The translations under genes and the position numbers were made by a program. The notes beneath the pieces were generated by a model, which was not told the origin of the DNA, did not search any database, and was given only the letters and a program-made list of their open reading frames with translations. Of a stretch of 64,000 nucleotides of DNA, positions 23,426 to 32,436 are shown piece after piece. Source of the DNA: Streptomyces fuscichromogenes (GTDB lineage Bacteria; Actinomycetota; Actinomycetes; Streptomycetales; Streptomycetaceae); contig NZ_BMML01000011.1 of assembly GCF_014645815.1 (NCBI RefSeq), positions 124,001-188,000 of the forward strand, in the 5' to 3' direction. Position 1 is the first letter of the stretch, and each line of letters starts with the position of its first letter.

Positions 23426-23775
23426 CGGCCGGCGTACAGGCCGGGACGGCCGGCCTCTGGTCCCACCAGCGGATCCGGGTATCAGTGGTGACCGTGCACC
23501 TCGGCGCGGAGCTCCGCGGCCTTCCTCGCTTTCACTTTGCGTCGCCCCACCTGGCGACGGCAGTGATCCGCACGACACGTCACCCGGCCGGCCCACCGCA
23601 TCGTGGTGCCCCATGCGCGGATGAACCGGCTGGCCAGTCATTGGTCCTTCGGGCAGCACCTGTGCCCGGCCACATCCGCCTCCACGTCCAGGACGGCACT
23701 GGGAATCCGAGGCTCGCCACACTTCTCGGTGCCCGTGCCGGTTGTCGAGTTTCTCAACCCAGGAAGGGCATCCCG
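23426..23775. other. gene-free interval
   Basis: About 350 bases between the oxidase operon and the secreted hydrolase. Frames here are not homologous to anything I recognise. A ribosome-binding 'aggaaggg' at the right end belongs to the hydrolase. No strong hairpin was found. Confidence 0.45.
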
Positions 23776-25311
23776 ATGCTCAGACAAGACCACGGCTCAC
23801 CGCACACTCATCTGCCAAGAGCGAAGGCATGGTTCATCGCCCTGCTGACCGCGATCGTCGCCGCCCTGGCCACCACGACGATCGCCCGGGCAGCGGACCG
23901 GACGTCCGCCGCGGCCTCGGCGGCCGACCCGGTCGTCACCGGGCCTGTCACCGGGGGCCTCGGCGCGCCACAACTCTACGGAACGGCGTTCGACCTGGGC
24001 CAGGTGGGCTACCAGCAGTCGGAGTACTTCCTGTCGGGCAACGCCACCAGTTACCAGCCCGTCAACCCCCTTACTGCGGACGGCAAATGGACGGTCGCCC
24101 CGGCCGCCACGTCCGCGTACACCACGCGTGTCGTCGTCAACCGGCCGAAGGATCCCTCACGCTTCAACGGGACCGTGGTCGTCGAGTGGCTCAATGTCAC
24201 CGGGGGAGTGGACGTTGCCACGACCTGGATCCAGACGCACAACGAGCTGATCCGCGAGGGTTACGCCTGGGTCGGAGTCTCGGCCCAGGCGGCCGGCGTC
24301 GCGGCTGCCAAGGCGATCGACCCGACCCGCTACGCCGCTCTCTCGCACCCGGGCGACAGTTACTCGTACGACATCTTCTCGCAGGCGGGCCAGGCGGTGC
24401 GGGACTCCGCCGTGACCGTGCTGGACGGGCTGAGGCCGCACACCGTTCTGGCCATCGGCGAGTCCCAGTCGGCGTTCCGGCTCACCACGTACGCCGACGC
24501 TGTCCAGCCCCTCGTCAATGTCTATGACGGCATCCTGATCGAGAGCCGGGGCGGGGCCGCCCCCGTGACGGCACCGCTCTCCCAGTCCCCGCAGGCGGAT
24601 GTCCCGGTCCCGGACGGTCTCCTCATCCGTACCGACCTGGGCGTGCCCGTCCTCACCTTCGAGACCGAGACCGACCTGCTCATGCTCGGCTATCTGGCCG
24701 CGCGTCAGCCCGACTCCGCGCATTTCCGCCTGTGGGAGGTCGCGGGGACCGCGCATGCGGACACCTACATCACGCCGGTCGGCCCGACGGACACCGGTGA
24801 CGGGCAAGGGGACGTCGCGGCGTTCGACACCTTGCTCAACCCGCCGGCAACACCTGATCCCACCCACCCTGAAGTCAGCTGTGACACGCCGATCAACGCG
24901 GGCCAGACCCACTACGTCCTGGAGGCGGCCGTCCATGCCCTGAACACGTGGGTGAGGACCGGCCTGGCGCCGGCACCGGCGCCGAGGTTGCGGATCAGCA
25001 CCAGCGGATCGACTCCGGCGTTCGTGCTCGACGCCAACGGCAACGTCGAGGGCGGCATCCGTACACCCGTGGTGGACGCCCCGGTGGCGACCCTGTCAGG
25101 CCTGGGACAGGAGGGTTCGTTCTACTGCACCCTGTTCGGCACGACCGTGCCCTTCAGCGCGGCAAAACTGACGCAGCTGTACCCCACACACGCGCAGTTC
25201 GTCTCCCGCTGGACGGCGAGCGCCGGTAGTGCGACGGCGTTCGGATACATTCGGCCCGCCGACGCCCGCGCACTCGTCAAGGCCGCGGTCGGCTCCTCAG
25301 TGGGCGGCTGA
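23776..25311 (+). CDS. secreted alpha/beta-hydrolase-domain protein
   Basis: 511 aa from ATG 23776 (ribosome-binding 'aggaaggg'). A signal peptide is clear: 'KAWFIALLTAIVAALATTTI' then ARAAD. The mature part fits the alpha/beta-hydrolase-like family of large secreted esterases. The nucleophile context is 'LAIGESQSAFRL', with the Ser at GESQS, and a conserved His is likely in 'EVAGTAHADTY'. 'VVVEWLNVTGG' and 'EGYAWVGVSAQ' are family hallmarks. It probably hydrolyses an ester outside the cell. It has no operon partner. Confidence 0.85.
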   Translation: MLRQDHGSPHTHLPRAKAWFIALLTAIVAALATTTIARAADRTSAAASAADPVVTGPVTGGLGAPQLYGTAFDLGQVGYQQSEYFLSGNATSYQPVNPLTADGKWTVAPAATSAYTTRVVVNRPKDPSRFNGTVVVEWLNVTGGVDVATTWIQTHNELIREGYAWVGVSAQAAGVAAAKAIDPTRYAALSHPGDSYSYDIFSQAGQAVRDSAVTVLDGLRPHTVLAIGESQSAFRLTTYADAVQPLVNVYDGILIESRGGAAPVTAPLSQSPQADVPVPDGLLIRTDLGVPVLTFETETDLLMLGYLAARQPDSAHFRLWEVAGTAHADTYITPVGPTDTGDGQGDVAAFDTLLNPPATPDPTHPEVSCDTPINAGQTHYVLEAAVHALNTWVRTGLAPAPAPRLRISTSGSTPAFVLDANGNVEGGIRTPVVDAPVATLSGLGQEGSFYCTLFGTTVPFSAAKLTQLYPTHAQFVSRWTASAGSATAFGYIRPADARALVKAAVGSSVGG

Positions 25312-25325
25312 CAGCGTATGCGTGG

Positions 25326-25368
25326 CGCCGCCCCGGCCCGTACGTCCCGCACGGTGGGCCGGGCGGCG
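25326..25368. terminator. G/C hairpin between convergent genes
   Basis: Arms at 25326-25339 and 25356-25368 pair over 13 bp with one bulged C. It lies in the 104-base gap between the convergent stops of the secreted hydrolase and the SDR gene. Confidence 0.7.
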
Positions 25369-25415
25369 TCCTGTACGGCCTACGGCCTCTCACATGCGTT
25401 CTTCGTCCCGTCGAT

Positions 25416-26216
25416 TCAACCGGTCCTCGCGGACCTGGGCCGGCTCATGAGGAGCACGGCGTCGCGGCGGCTCAGCGAGCCGAGCGGGGAGCCGCCGGTC
25501 GGACTGGCACTGCCGTGGATCCAGACAGGGCCGTCGGCAAGGTGCTCCAGCGCCGTCTCCGCCACATCGTTCGGGTCGGCGAGCTCGCCGGGTGACGTAT
25601 CGCTCCCGATCTCCAGCGTCCGCCGCAGTGAGGGGGTATCGGTCCGGCCGAGCACCAGGCCCAGCACGTGCACGCCGCTGTCGTGCCACTCCGCCCACAG
25701 GCTCTCGGCCAGGATGAGTTCGAAGGCCTTCGTCGCCCCGTACACGGACAGTGCCGCACCACCCGCCCAGGCGGCGCCGGATGTCACGAGCACCATTGCT
25801 CCGTGTCCACGGGCCGTCATGGGGGCACCAAAGTGGTAGGCCGCCTCCATCACCGCGGTGCAGTTGCGCTGCATCAGCGAACGATGGGCATCGACGGGCT
25901 TGTCCAGGAACGCACAACTGGTGTCGTCGGCACCGGCGTTGAACACGAAGAGCCCGACCTCGATACCGGAAGTCGCTTTCACGAGTTCCCAGATGGCATC
26001 CGGTGCGCTGAGATCCAGCGCCACCGTTCGTACTTCGACCCCGTAGGTGTCGCGGATCCCGGCGGCGGACGCTTCCAGCACGGGTACGCGTCGGGCCACG
26101 AGCACGACGTTGAGGCCCCTGGAAGCGATCTTGTGCGCGAAGGCCGCACCCACCCCGTCTGATCCTCCGGCGATGACGGCCCATGGTCCGTATCCGTCCT
26201 CGAAAGATGTTGTCAC
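25416..26216 (-). CDS. short-chain dehydrogenase/reductase
   Basis: 266 aa from GTG 26216, which has 'gaggag' upstream; the longer frame lacks this. The cofactor motif is 'AVIAGGSDGVGAAFAHKIAS' (a TGxxxGxG variant with A for T). Catalytic Tyr-Lys is 'VYGATKAF' and Ser is 'LVTSGAAW'. 'FVFNAGADD' replaces the usual NNAG. NADP(H) preference is likely from 'VARRVP'. It is the last gene of a minus-strand group (29621 to 25416) with an isomerase-like protein, a hydroxyacid dehydrogenase, an NTF2-like protein and an alcohol dehydrogenase. Confidence 0.88.
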   Translation of the reverse strand: MTTSFEDGYGPWAVIAGGSDGVGAAFAHKIASRGLNVVLVARRVPVLEASAAGIRDTYGVEVRTVALDLSAPDAIWELVKATSGIEVGLFVFNAGADDTSCAFLDKPVDAHRSLMQRNCTAVMEAAYHFGAPMTARGHGAMVLVTSGAAWAGGAALSVYGATKAFELILAESLWAEWHDSGVHVLGLVLGRTDTPSLRRTLEIGSDTSPGELADPNDVAETALEHLADGPVWIHGSASPTGGSPLGSLSRRDAVLLMSRPRSARTG

Positions 26217-26287
26217 GTCGTGCTCCTCGAAAGTGGTTGTGAGCCCGGGGCGGCTCGGTCGGGTCTCGGGATGAGGCGTCCGGGAGT

Positions 26288-27106
26288 TCAGCCGACGCCC
26301 GCGGTTACCAGGAGTTCGCGGGCAGCCCGGACGCACTGCCGGACTCGCTCATGCGTCGACTCCCCGGCCTCCGCCCTGGAGAGCATGGGTACTTCGAGAC
26401 CGATCACGACGTTCCGGGGCAACGCGGCGAGGATCTCCGTCAGCGGAAACTCACCACGGCCCGGCACCATCCGGTCCACCGAGTCCTCCCGGTAGGTCGA
26501 ACCGCGTTGCCGAACAGTGTTGTCGCTGAGCTGCACGTATCCGACGAGGGTGGGATCGAGCGCTGCCAAGTTCGCGGCGGAATGCCCCGAACGGACCAGG
26601 TGCATGACGTCGACGAGCAGGCGGAAGCCCTCGCGGGCCACATGACGTACGGCCGCCACCGCGGCGTCGAGGTCCTTGACCGTCAGGGACGGAGCGAACT
26701 CGACCGTGGTTTCCATTCCGCGCAGCGCGGCCATCTCCGCCAGCACTCCGAACTGGTCGAGACTGCGCCCGAGGTCCGGGTCCAGGCTCACGGTGTTGAC
26801 TCGAGGTACGCCCAGCTGGGCCATGATGTCGAGGTCGGCACCGGAGTCGCGCAGGTCGGTGCCGGGCCGGACGACGAATCCTTCACCGAGTGAGATCGAG
26901 ACACCGCGCTCGCGCATCGCCGCCGACATCCGCGCCCGGAGCCCGGCGTCGTCGCGCAGCGAATACGCCGGGTATCCATGAGGGTTGTGCGGAGTGCCGG
27001 ACAACGCCATTGCTATGTACCGACAGCCCACGTCGGCTGCCAGATGTACGAACTCGACGGGCGGGAGCCCGAAGACGGTCTGGTGCTCTATTGCCAGTCG
27101 GTCCAT
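26288..27106 (-). CDS. sugar-phosphate isomerase/epimerase-like TIM barrel
   Basis: 272 aa. Matches the xylose-isomerase-like TIM-barrel fold: metal-ligand residues appear in 'METTVEFAPSL' (Glu), 'LVDVMHLVRSG' (Asp, His), 'VGYVQLSDN' and 'VIGLEVPML' (Glu). This is the usual E..D-x-x-H..E set. Such proteins isomerise keto-sugars or act on cyclic polyols such as inosose. The gap to the upstream dehydrogenase is 64 bases. The ribosome-binding site is weak, suggesting translation from an operon mRNA. Confidence 0.85.
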   Translation of the reverse strand: MDRLAIEHQTVFGLPPVEFVHLAADVGCRYIAMALSGTPHNPHGYPAYSLRDDAGLRARMSAAMRERGVSISLGEGFVVRPGTDLRDSGADLDIMAQLGVPRVNTVSLDPDLGRSLDQFGVLAEMAALRGMETTVEFAPSLTVKDLDAAVAAVRHVAREGFRLLVDVMHLVRSGHSAANLAALDPTLVGYVQLSDNTVRQRGSTYREDSVDRMVPGRGEFPLTEILAALPRNVVIGLEVPMLSRAEAGESTHERVRQCVRAARELLVTAGVG

Positions 27107-27170
27107 GTGTGTCTTACTTCAGAGGTGGGGATCCGGAACGCGGCCGATCGCGCGGCGGGCGGGGAACCTG

Positions 27171-28007
27171 TCACTGCGCGGTCCGTGCCCGGCGAAGCAC
27201 CGTCTCCTCGACCGCGTCCGAGGACAGCACCTTTCCGAGGATTCCGAGGTCGACCCCGGCGTTCCGGGCGACTTCGCGTACCACGGTCACGTCCTTGCCC
27301 ATGAGATCCCCGAGGCGATCCGCGATTCCCCGGACCCCCCTGTCACCGTCGGCGACGACGCCGAGCGCCCGACTCGTCCCGCTGCCGTGCCGCACTGCGG
27401 CCAGAAGGGGCTGTTCCTCAAGTCCCAGCGAGTCCGCAAGGCGCACGGCATCGATCACCAGCCCCAACTGGGCTACGAACAACGCGTTGTTGACGAGTTT
27501 GACGCGCTGGCCGTTACCGACCGGTCCCACGGACAGGATCGGTGACGCATACGTCTCAAGTAGTGGACGGACCTCCTCCAGGACCGCTTCGTCCGCGCCC
27601 ACCCACAGGGTGAGGCGGCCCGCGACGACATCATGCGGACCGCCCGACAGCGCAGCGTCGACAACCTTGATCCCACGCTGTACGGCCGCGTCGGCGAGGA
27701 GCCGAGCGGTCGCGGGATCCGAGGTCGTGTGCTGGACGAGGGTTGCCGCCGACTTCATGGCCTCGATCGCGCCGTCCGGTCCGAGACACACGGAGCGCAC
27801 CTGTTCGTCGGTCAGGACGACGATGAACACGACGTCCGCGTCGCGCACCGTCGCTTCGATGGTGCCTGCCCAGGACAGGCCGGCCGCCTCGGCGGCCGCC
27901 TGGGCCTGCGGGCGGCGTACCAAGACGGTGACCTGGTTTCCTGCGGCCATCAGACGCTCAAGCATCGGTCGGCCCATGCGACCCGGCCCGATGAATCCGA
28001 TCCTCAT
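27171..28007 (-). CDS. 3-hydroxyisobutyrate dehydrogenase-like NAD(P)-dependent oxidoreductase
   Basis: 278 aa. The N-terminal motif 'RIGFIGPGRMGRPMLERLMA' is the signature of beta-hydroxyacid dehydrogenases; the basic 'VLVRRPQ' suggests NADP. The conserved substrate motif is 'DAALSGGPHDVVAG' and the catalytic Lys lies in 'NGQRVKLVNNALF'. It oxidises or reduces a small beta-hydroxy acid or aldehyde. Its ATG overlaps the preceding stop (ATGA), tying it to the NTF2-like gene. Confidence 0.9.
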   Translation of the reverse strand: MRIGFIGPGRMGRPMLERLMAAGNQVTVLVRRPQAQAAAEAAGLSWAGTIEATVRDADVVFIVVLTDEQVRSVCLGPDGAIEAMKSAATLVQHTTSDPATARLLADAAVQRGIKVVDAALSGGPHDVVAGRLTLWVGADEAVLEEVRPLLETYASPILSVGPVGNGQRVKLVNNALFVAQLGLVIDAVRLADSLGLEEQPLLAAVRHGSGTSRALGVVADGDRGVRGIADRLGDLMGKDVTVVREVARNAGVDLGILGKVLSSDAVEETVLRRARTAQ

Positions 28008-28531
28008 CGTCCCTCCGGTGGGCGAGAGGGGGTACCGGTCTCCGGAGGCGCCAGCATCGCGCGATGCTCGCCGGTGCCGTCGAGGTTGGCGTTGACACGT
28101 TCACGGATGCGCCAGCCCTCGGGAGTGCGCACCCAGCGCCAGGTGTTGGCCGAGACCCGGGCCACCCAGAAGCGGTCGGCTTCGGCGTCCCAGCGGATGT
28201 TGAGCGCGTAGCTGCGGCCGGTTGCCTCGTCTCCGGCCACGGTGATGTGCGGCACGGTGAGGACATGGCCGCAGCCGTTGCTGATCAGGCTCTGGTGACC
28301 GCTGCCGTGCACCATGCCACTGATGTCCTCGCGTCCTCGCATACTGAGTTGAGGCACGGCGTCGAACGTACCGCCGTCGGTCCACAGGGAGGCCGCGGCG
28401 TCTCCGGACCCGCTGTCCACAGCGGGCCCGTACTGGGCGACGAGCTGCATGATCTCCAAGTGGTCTTCCAGCGCGCGAACTCTCGACGCCAGCATGTCGA
28501 CAGTGGCGCGGAGTTCATCCGTCTCGCTCAC
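28004..28531 (-). CDS. NTF2-like/SnoaL-fold protein
   Basis: 175 aa from GTG 28531, chosen because the upstream frame is antisense to the alcohol dehydrogenase. Typical pattern: 'ALEDHLEIMQLVAQYGPAVD', 'AASLWTDGGTFDAV', 'HVLTVPHITVAGDEATGRSY' and 'TWRWVRTPEGWRI'. These are small cone-fold proteins that act as isomerases, dehydratases or subunits. A His in 'CGHVLTVPHI' lies where some dehydratases keep a catalytic residue. Substrate unknown; coupled to the hydroxyacid dehydrogenase. Confidence 0.82.
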   Translation of the reverse strand: MSETDELRATVDMLASRVRALEDHLEIMQLVAQYGPAVDSGSGDAAASLWTDGGTFDAVPQLSMRGREDISGMVHGSGHQSLISNGCGHVLTVPHITVAGDEATGRSYALNIRWDAEADRFWVARVSANTWRWVRTPEGWRIRERVNANLDGTGEHRAMLAPPETGTPSRPPEGR

Positions 28532-28562
28532 GGGGACCCAGCCCTTCGATATGTATTGCGTA

Positions 28563-29621
28563 TCAACCGGGGACGACGACGATGCGGACCGGACCGTCGG
28601 CGTCGCGTGCGGCGTCGAGCGCGGCGGGTACGTCGTCGAGTCCCACGGTCCGGCCGAGCATGGGCGTGACGTCGAGGGTGCCCGAACAGACGGCTTCGAA
28701 CGCCTCGTCCCAGTGGGCGGGCAACGGTCCGCCGCCAAACTGGATGTTGAGCCCTTTGCGCTTGGCGGTGAGCGTGTGGAGACGCTCGCCCTCCGGCGGT
28801 CCGCCGACCGAGAAGATGCGGGTACCGCGCTCGCACCCCCTGATGATCGAGTCGAGAACCCCCGGGACGCCGACGCACTCGAACACCACGCAGCCGGGCA
28901 GACCGGCCGCTCCCACCCCCTCCGCCGCTGGTTCGGCCGGTGCGCGAGCCAGGTCACGCCATGCCTGGTAAGGGGAGGCCTCGGCAGGATCGATGACGAT
29001 GTCCGCCCCCATGGCCAGAGCTGTTTCGCGTCGCGAGGCCATGAAGTCGACCGCCATGACGGGACCACGGCCGAGGTGTCTGAGGTGGGCGATCACTGAG
29101 AGGCCGATTGCGCCACAGCCGACCACCAACGCTGATTCCCTGGTGGTCACCCGAGCGCGGGCCGCGGCCGACCAGCCGACCGCGATCGCGTCGGCGACGC
29201 ACACCACCTCGCTCGGCAGATCGGAGACCACCGTCCGGGCGGCGGCCTCGGTCAGCAGGAAGTACTCGCCGAACCCGCCCGGTGATTCGGGGTTCTGACC
29301 GATGATCTTCCGGCCGCCCGGCGTGGTCAGGACCGGCAACGAGCTCACCCTTGTGCCGAGCGGGATCCGGCGCTCGGTACCTGGGCCGTAACCGACGACT
29401 TCGGCGCAGTACTCGTGGCCCATGACGATGTCGACGTCCTGGTCGTACGTCGACATTCCGCTGTCGTCCTCGGCGCCGGCTTCCGGATGATCCATGAAAT
29501 GGAGATCCGATGCGCAGATTCCACAGGCGAGCGATCGCACCAGCAACTGTCCCGGCCCGGGGACCGGATCACCGATCACACGCGTCTCGACAGTGCCTGA
29601 GCGGAGTACCGCAGCACGCAT
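28563..29621 (-). CDS. zinc-dependent alcohol dehydrogenase
   Basis: 352 aa, a standard length for the medium-chain dehydrogenase family. The catalytic zinc site is visible: 'CGICASDLHFMDHPE' (Cys), and 'GHEYCAEVVGYG' (His, Glu). The structural-zinc four-Cys lobe is absent; 'TTPGGRKIIGQNPESPGGFG' sits in its place. The Rossmann motif 'ALVVGCGAIGLSVIAHL' is intact. It is the first gene of the minus-strand group, with 'aaagagg' upstream. A truncated TetR-like frame begins 123 bases upstream on the other strand and may once have controlled it. Confidence 0.9.
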   Translation of the reverse strand: MRAAVLRSGTVETRVIGDPVPGPGQLLVRSLACGICASDLHFMDHPEAGAEDDSGMSTYDQDVDIVMGHEYCAEVVGYGPGTERRIPLGTRVSSLPVLTTPGGRKIIGQNPESPGGFGEYFLLTEAAARTVVSDLPSEVVCVADAIAVGWSAAARARVTTRESALVVGCGAIGLSVIAHLRHLGRGPVMAVDFMASRRETALAMGADIVIDPAEASPYQAWRDLARAPAEPAAEGVGAAGLPGCVVFECVGVPGVLDSIIRGCERGTRIFSVGGPPEGERLHTLTAKRKGLNIQFGGGPLPAHWDEAFEAVCSGTLDVTPMLGRTVGLDDVPAALDAARDADGPVRIVVVPG

Positions 29622-29743
29622 GGTTGCCTCTTTCCGGCCTCTCGTGGTGCCGCTTCGGAGGGGGAGTGCCGTGAAGGACTGTAGCGAGGAGCGGGTCGCT
29701 TAGAGAAGATAGTTGCCAAGATTGAGAGGGAAGCTCTCTTGAA

Positions 29744-29904
29744 ATGAGAAGAGTATTCGGATGTGCGAGTGCTTCCGCGATACGTCAACTGCTCGTCGCG
29801 CGCGGCTTCGAGGCGACGTCGATGCAGTCCGTCGCCAGGTACTCACCTGGGCGCGCCTGCACCATCCAGGCGCCCGTGCCGACATCGACCTTGGCCGTGC
29901 CGTG
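29744..29904 (+). pseudogene. truncated TetR-like N-terminus
   Basis: From ATG 29744 the frame gives 'AIRQLLVARGFEATSMQSVA', closely like helix 1-2 of TetR DNA-binding domains. It then becomes unrelated ('RYSPGRACTIQAPVP') and stops exactly where the mosaic copy of the 5-kb locus begins. It is read divergently from the alcohol dehydrogenase, as a local repressor would be. The frame has no complete HTH and cannot be functional as a TetR. The family call rests on only about 20 residues. Confidence 0.4.
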
Positions 29905-30751
29905 ACCTTCGGTGAGATCAGCGCGTCACCACGGGCGGCGGCGTGCACCGCTTCGACCAGCAGGGCCGGTGAGGCGTCCTTGAGGAGGAAACCGCAGGCG
30001 CCGGCGCGCAGTGCGGAGGCGCGTAGTCGTCCTGGGCGAAGGAGGTGTTGATCCCTGCCCTCGCCACTGCCGTCGTGAGCCTCGTGGCAACGGCGGGGAG
30101 TGTTTTCGCGACGCCGGCCGCCTCCGTTCCGCCCCCCATCCCCAGCACTCAGGACCCGTCCGCCGGACCGGACTTCGTCGGCAGCCCGGCTACGGCGCAG
30201 CCGCTTCCGTCGAAGCCGGTGATGCGCCCGCAGGTCTCGGGCGTCCCCGGGGACAGCGGCAACACCAAGACATACGACGGCCCCGCTCCACACGGCGCGG
30301 GCACCCAGGTCAGGAGCGCGGCTGGCGACGGTGGCCCCGTCCTCCTCTTCCCGCTGCTGGACGGCTGGTTGACGGCGGCCCAACTGGACATGTCCGACGC
30401 CATGTACAGCGCGATCACCGGGGTGGACCCGACGACCATGGCGGTGAAGGCCAGCTGGTCCGTTCGGTCAAGATGAGGAGCGTTCCCGTACTGTCGGCCT
30501 CCACCGGCCTCATCTACGGTTCGGCCCAGGACCCCGGGCTGGCCGCCGGCGGGACCTACGTCTGGTACACCGAAGCCATCGACTTCGGTACCGGCAAGAC
30601 GGTATGGAAGAAGCGCGTCGGCGCCGGCGGCAGTTACAACGACGTCGGCATGATCCTCTCCCTCGGCCCGGACGGAACGCTTTACGACAGTGTTCGCGAC
30701 GGCGTGGTGGCCGTGAAGGACAGTCGTGAACCCTTGAGCTGAAGCTCGATC
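29898..30751 (+). pseudogene. collinear deleted copy of the 5.1-7.3 kb locus
   Basis: Three blocks match the window's own 5-kb region in the same order and orientation: about 29898-30046 with 5082-5234 (part of the regulator gene), about 30052-30463 with 5748-6160, and about 30467-30751 with 7038-7320 (both from the secreted propeller gene). Identity is high but with scattered substitutions and small indels. About 513 and 877 bases are missing at the two joins. The second join shifts the frame. The middle block still encodes a secretable 143-aa fragment from GTG 30045, with a signal peptide restored by the join. It is a decayed paralogous locus. Confidence 0.9.
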
Positions 30752-30825
30752 CTCCGCGTGAATTCTGGTCATGGCTGCGGGGCGGGTTCCGAGTGAGGAC
30801 CCGGGTATCCGCCTGTTCGTTTCAC

Positions 30826-30856
30826 TGAGATCGTTTCATCTTGAACTCGCAGGTCG
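30826..30856 (+). repeat. left terminal inverted repeat of the insertion sequence
   Basis: 31 bp, matching the reverse complement of 32437-32467 at 30 of 31 positions. It is AT-rich relative to the surroundings, as expected for a transposase binding end. Confidence 0.9.
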
Positions 30857-30928
30857 TGGTGCTGGCGTGAGCCCGTGATGCGGTCCTCGTGCTGGCAGGC
30901 GGAGTGATCGCCGTCGGGTGATCGTCTG

Positions 30929-31762
30929 TCACCGCTGGACTTCGCAGTTCGCCAGAACGAGCAGGGCCCGTAGCAGCGTGGTGGCGTGATGGACGTTCAT
31001 ACGGACCTTGGTCAGAATGCGCCAGCTCTTCAGGTTCGCAAAGCCGTGCTCGACGGCGGCGCGTTCACGGCTGACCAGCCGGTTCGTCTCCTTCTCGGCG
31101 TCGGTGAGGCGGCGGGAGCGGGTTGCTTTGCGGCCGGTGATGATGACCGGAGCGTTGCCGGGGGCGTCGTCGAGGCCGACGAAGCCGAGGTCGGCCAGGG
31201 CGCCGAGGCCGGCCTCGCGCAGATGCCTGGTGATGTGGTCGTGGCGGGCGGCGGTGATCTCGCTGGCCCGGCCAGGACGGGCGGAAGAGATCCAGATCAG
31301 GTTTCCGTTCTCGTCGGTCAGCGCGAGGAAGAGCAGGCCATGGGCCTTGTGTTTCCCGCTGTAGTTCTTGCGGTTGTCCGCTCCGGTGCGGCGGCGGGTG
31401 CGCACGAGGGTGCCGTCCAGCAGGACCACCGCACCGCCCCGACGGGCGATCTTCTTCAGCGCGCGGTCCAGACGCGGGGCCCGGGCAGCGAGCAGGCCGA
31501 GGACTTCCAGGACCCACCGGCGCACGGTGGAGGCGGAGACGTCGTTGCCGCCGGCCATGTCGGCCAGACGCTGGTCGTGACGGAGCACGGCGAGCACGAC
31601 GATCGCCTGGGTCCCCGGGGTGGCCTTGCGCCAGCGGGTGCCGAGCTGCTTGCGCCGCCCGCGTATCAGGCCGGCGACGAGTTCGACGGTCCGCTTCGAC
31701 ACCGCGAGCCGAACCTGGCAGACAGCATCGCGAGTGCCCCCGACGGGGCGGTGAGTCTTCAC
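30929..31762 (-). CDS. DDE transposase (IS5-like, DDE_Tnp_4 type)
   Basis: 277 aa from GTG 31762. An N-terminal HTH region 'NDVSASTVRRWVLEVLGLL' is followed by the catalytic domain. Likely DDE residues are Asp in 'VVLLDGTLVRTRR', Asp in 'LADLGFVGLD' and Glu in 'RAAVEHGFANLKSWRILTK', the last a hallmark of this transposase family. The frame is complete with no internal stops. It lies within the 31-bp inverted repeats, 73 bases from the left end. Confidence 0.9.
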   Translation of the reverse strand: MKTHRPVGGTRDAVCQVRLAVSKRTVELVAGLIRGRRKQLGTRWRKATPGTQAIVVLAVLRHDQRLADMAGGNDVSASTVRRWVLEVLGLLAARAPRLDRALKKIARRGGAVVLLDGTLVRTRRRTGADNRKNYSGKHKAHGLLFLALTDENGNLIWISSARPGRASEITAARHDHITRHLREAGLGALADLGFVGLDDAPGNAPVIITGRKATRSRRLTDAEKETNRLVSRERAAVEHGFANLKSWRILTKVRMNVHHATTLLRALLVLANCEVQR

Positions 31763-31831
31763 ACGCGAACCAACTCCCGCCGGGGGCCCTCGCGTTATGG
31801 CAGGAACCGGCCGGTCCGCTGCCCTCTGCGG

Positions 31832-32290
31832 TCAGCGCGGCAGGTAGCGCCCCGATCCGGTCCGCTTCAGCCAGCCCCGGTCGGCGAGTTTGCGCAGCTG
31901 GCCGCGGACCGGCTCGACCTTGCCCGGTGTGGGTTCCCGGCCCAGTGCCAACGCGACGTCCTTGGCCATCACCGGACCGTCCGCCCCGGCCACGATCTCC
32001 ATGATCCGCTGATACTCCGAGGTCAGGGCCTCCAGCCCCATCCCCTCGACACGGTCCGGCACCAACCGCATCCCGCCCGCACCCGGCCCAGCCACGACAC
32101 GCTCCGGCTCCACGATGCCCGACGGCCGCCGCCCTCCGTCGGTCGCCTCGGCCCACTGACTGAACACCACTTCGGCCGCCTCCAGCCGGCCCAGCTCGGC
32201 GTCAATCTCCGCCAGTTCCTTGCGCAGCAGCTCGGCCCGCTCGGTCAGTCGCATCCGCCGCTCGATCGTCCATGTCAGCACGTCCACCAT
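31832..32290 (-). CDS. 152-aa coiled-coil/winged-helix protein carried by the insertion sequence
   Basis: From ATG 32290. Residues 1-45 are a charged helix ('TERAELLRKELAEIDAELGR') that should form a coiled coil. The C-terminal 60 residues resemble a winged helix ('GPVMAKDVALALGREPTPGK', 'QLRKLADRGWLKRTGSGRYL'). It lies wholly inside the element's inverted repeats and upstream of the transposase, so it moves with it. It may be a transposition regulator or target-site selector. A chance passenger is less likely because it shares strand and spacing with the transposase. Confidence 0.75.
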   Translation of the reverse strand: MVDVLTWTIERRMRLTERAELLRKELAEIDAELGRLEAAEVVFSQWAEATDGGRRPSGIVEPERVVAGPGAGGMRLVPDRVEGMGLEALTSEYQRIMEIVAGADGPVMAKDVALALGREPTPGKVEPVRGQLRKLADRGWLKRTGSGRYLPR

Positions 32291-32436
32291 GCGCCTCCCT
32301 CCCGTTGCTGAACCTACGAGACGCCTCGCGCGGACTGCCCCAGAACGCGCGAACCGGCCCCTGGCAGACGATCACCTGCTAATGATCACGTCCGGGACCG
32401 GCACGAGCGCGTCAATCTCCACCCACACCAGCGGCC

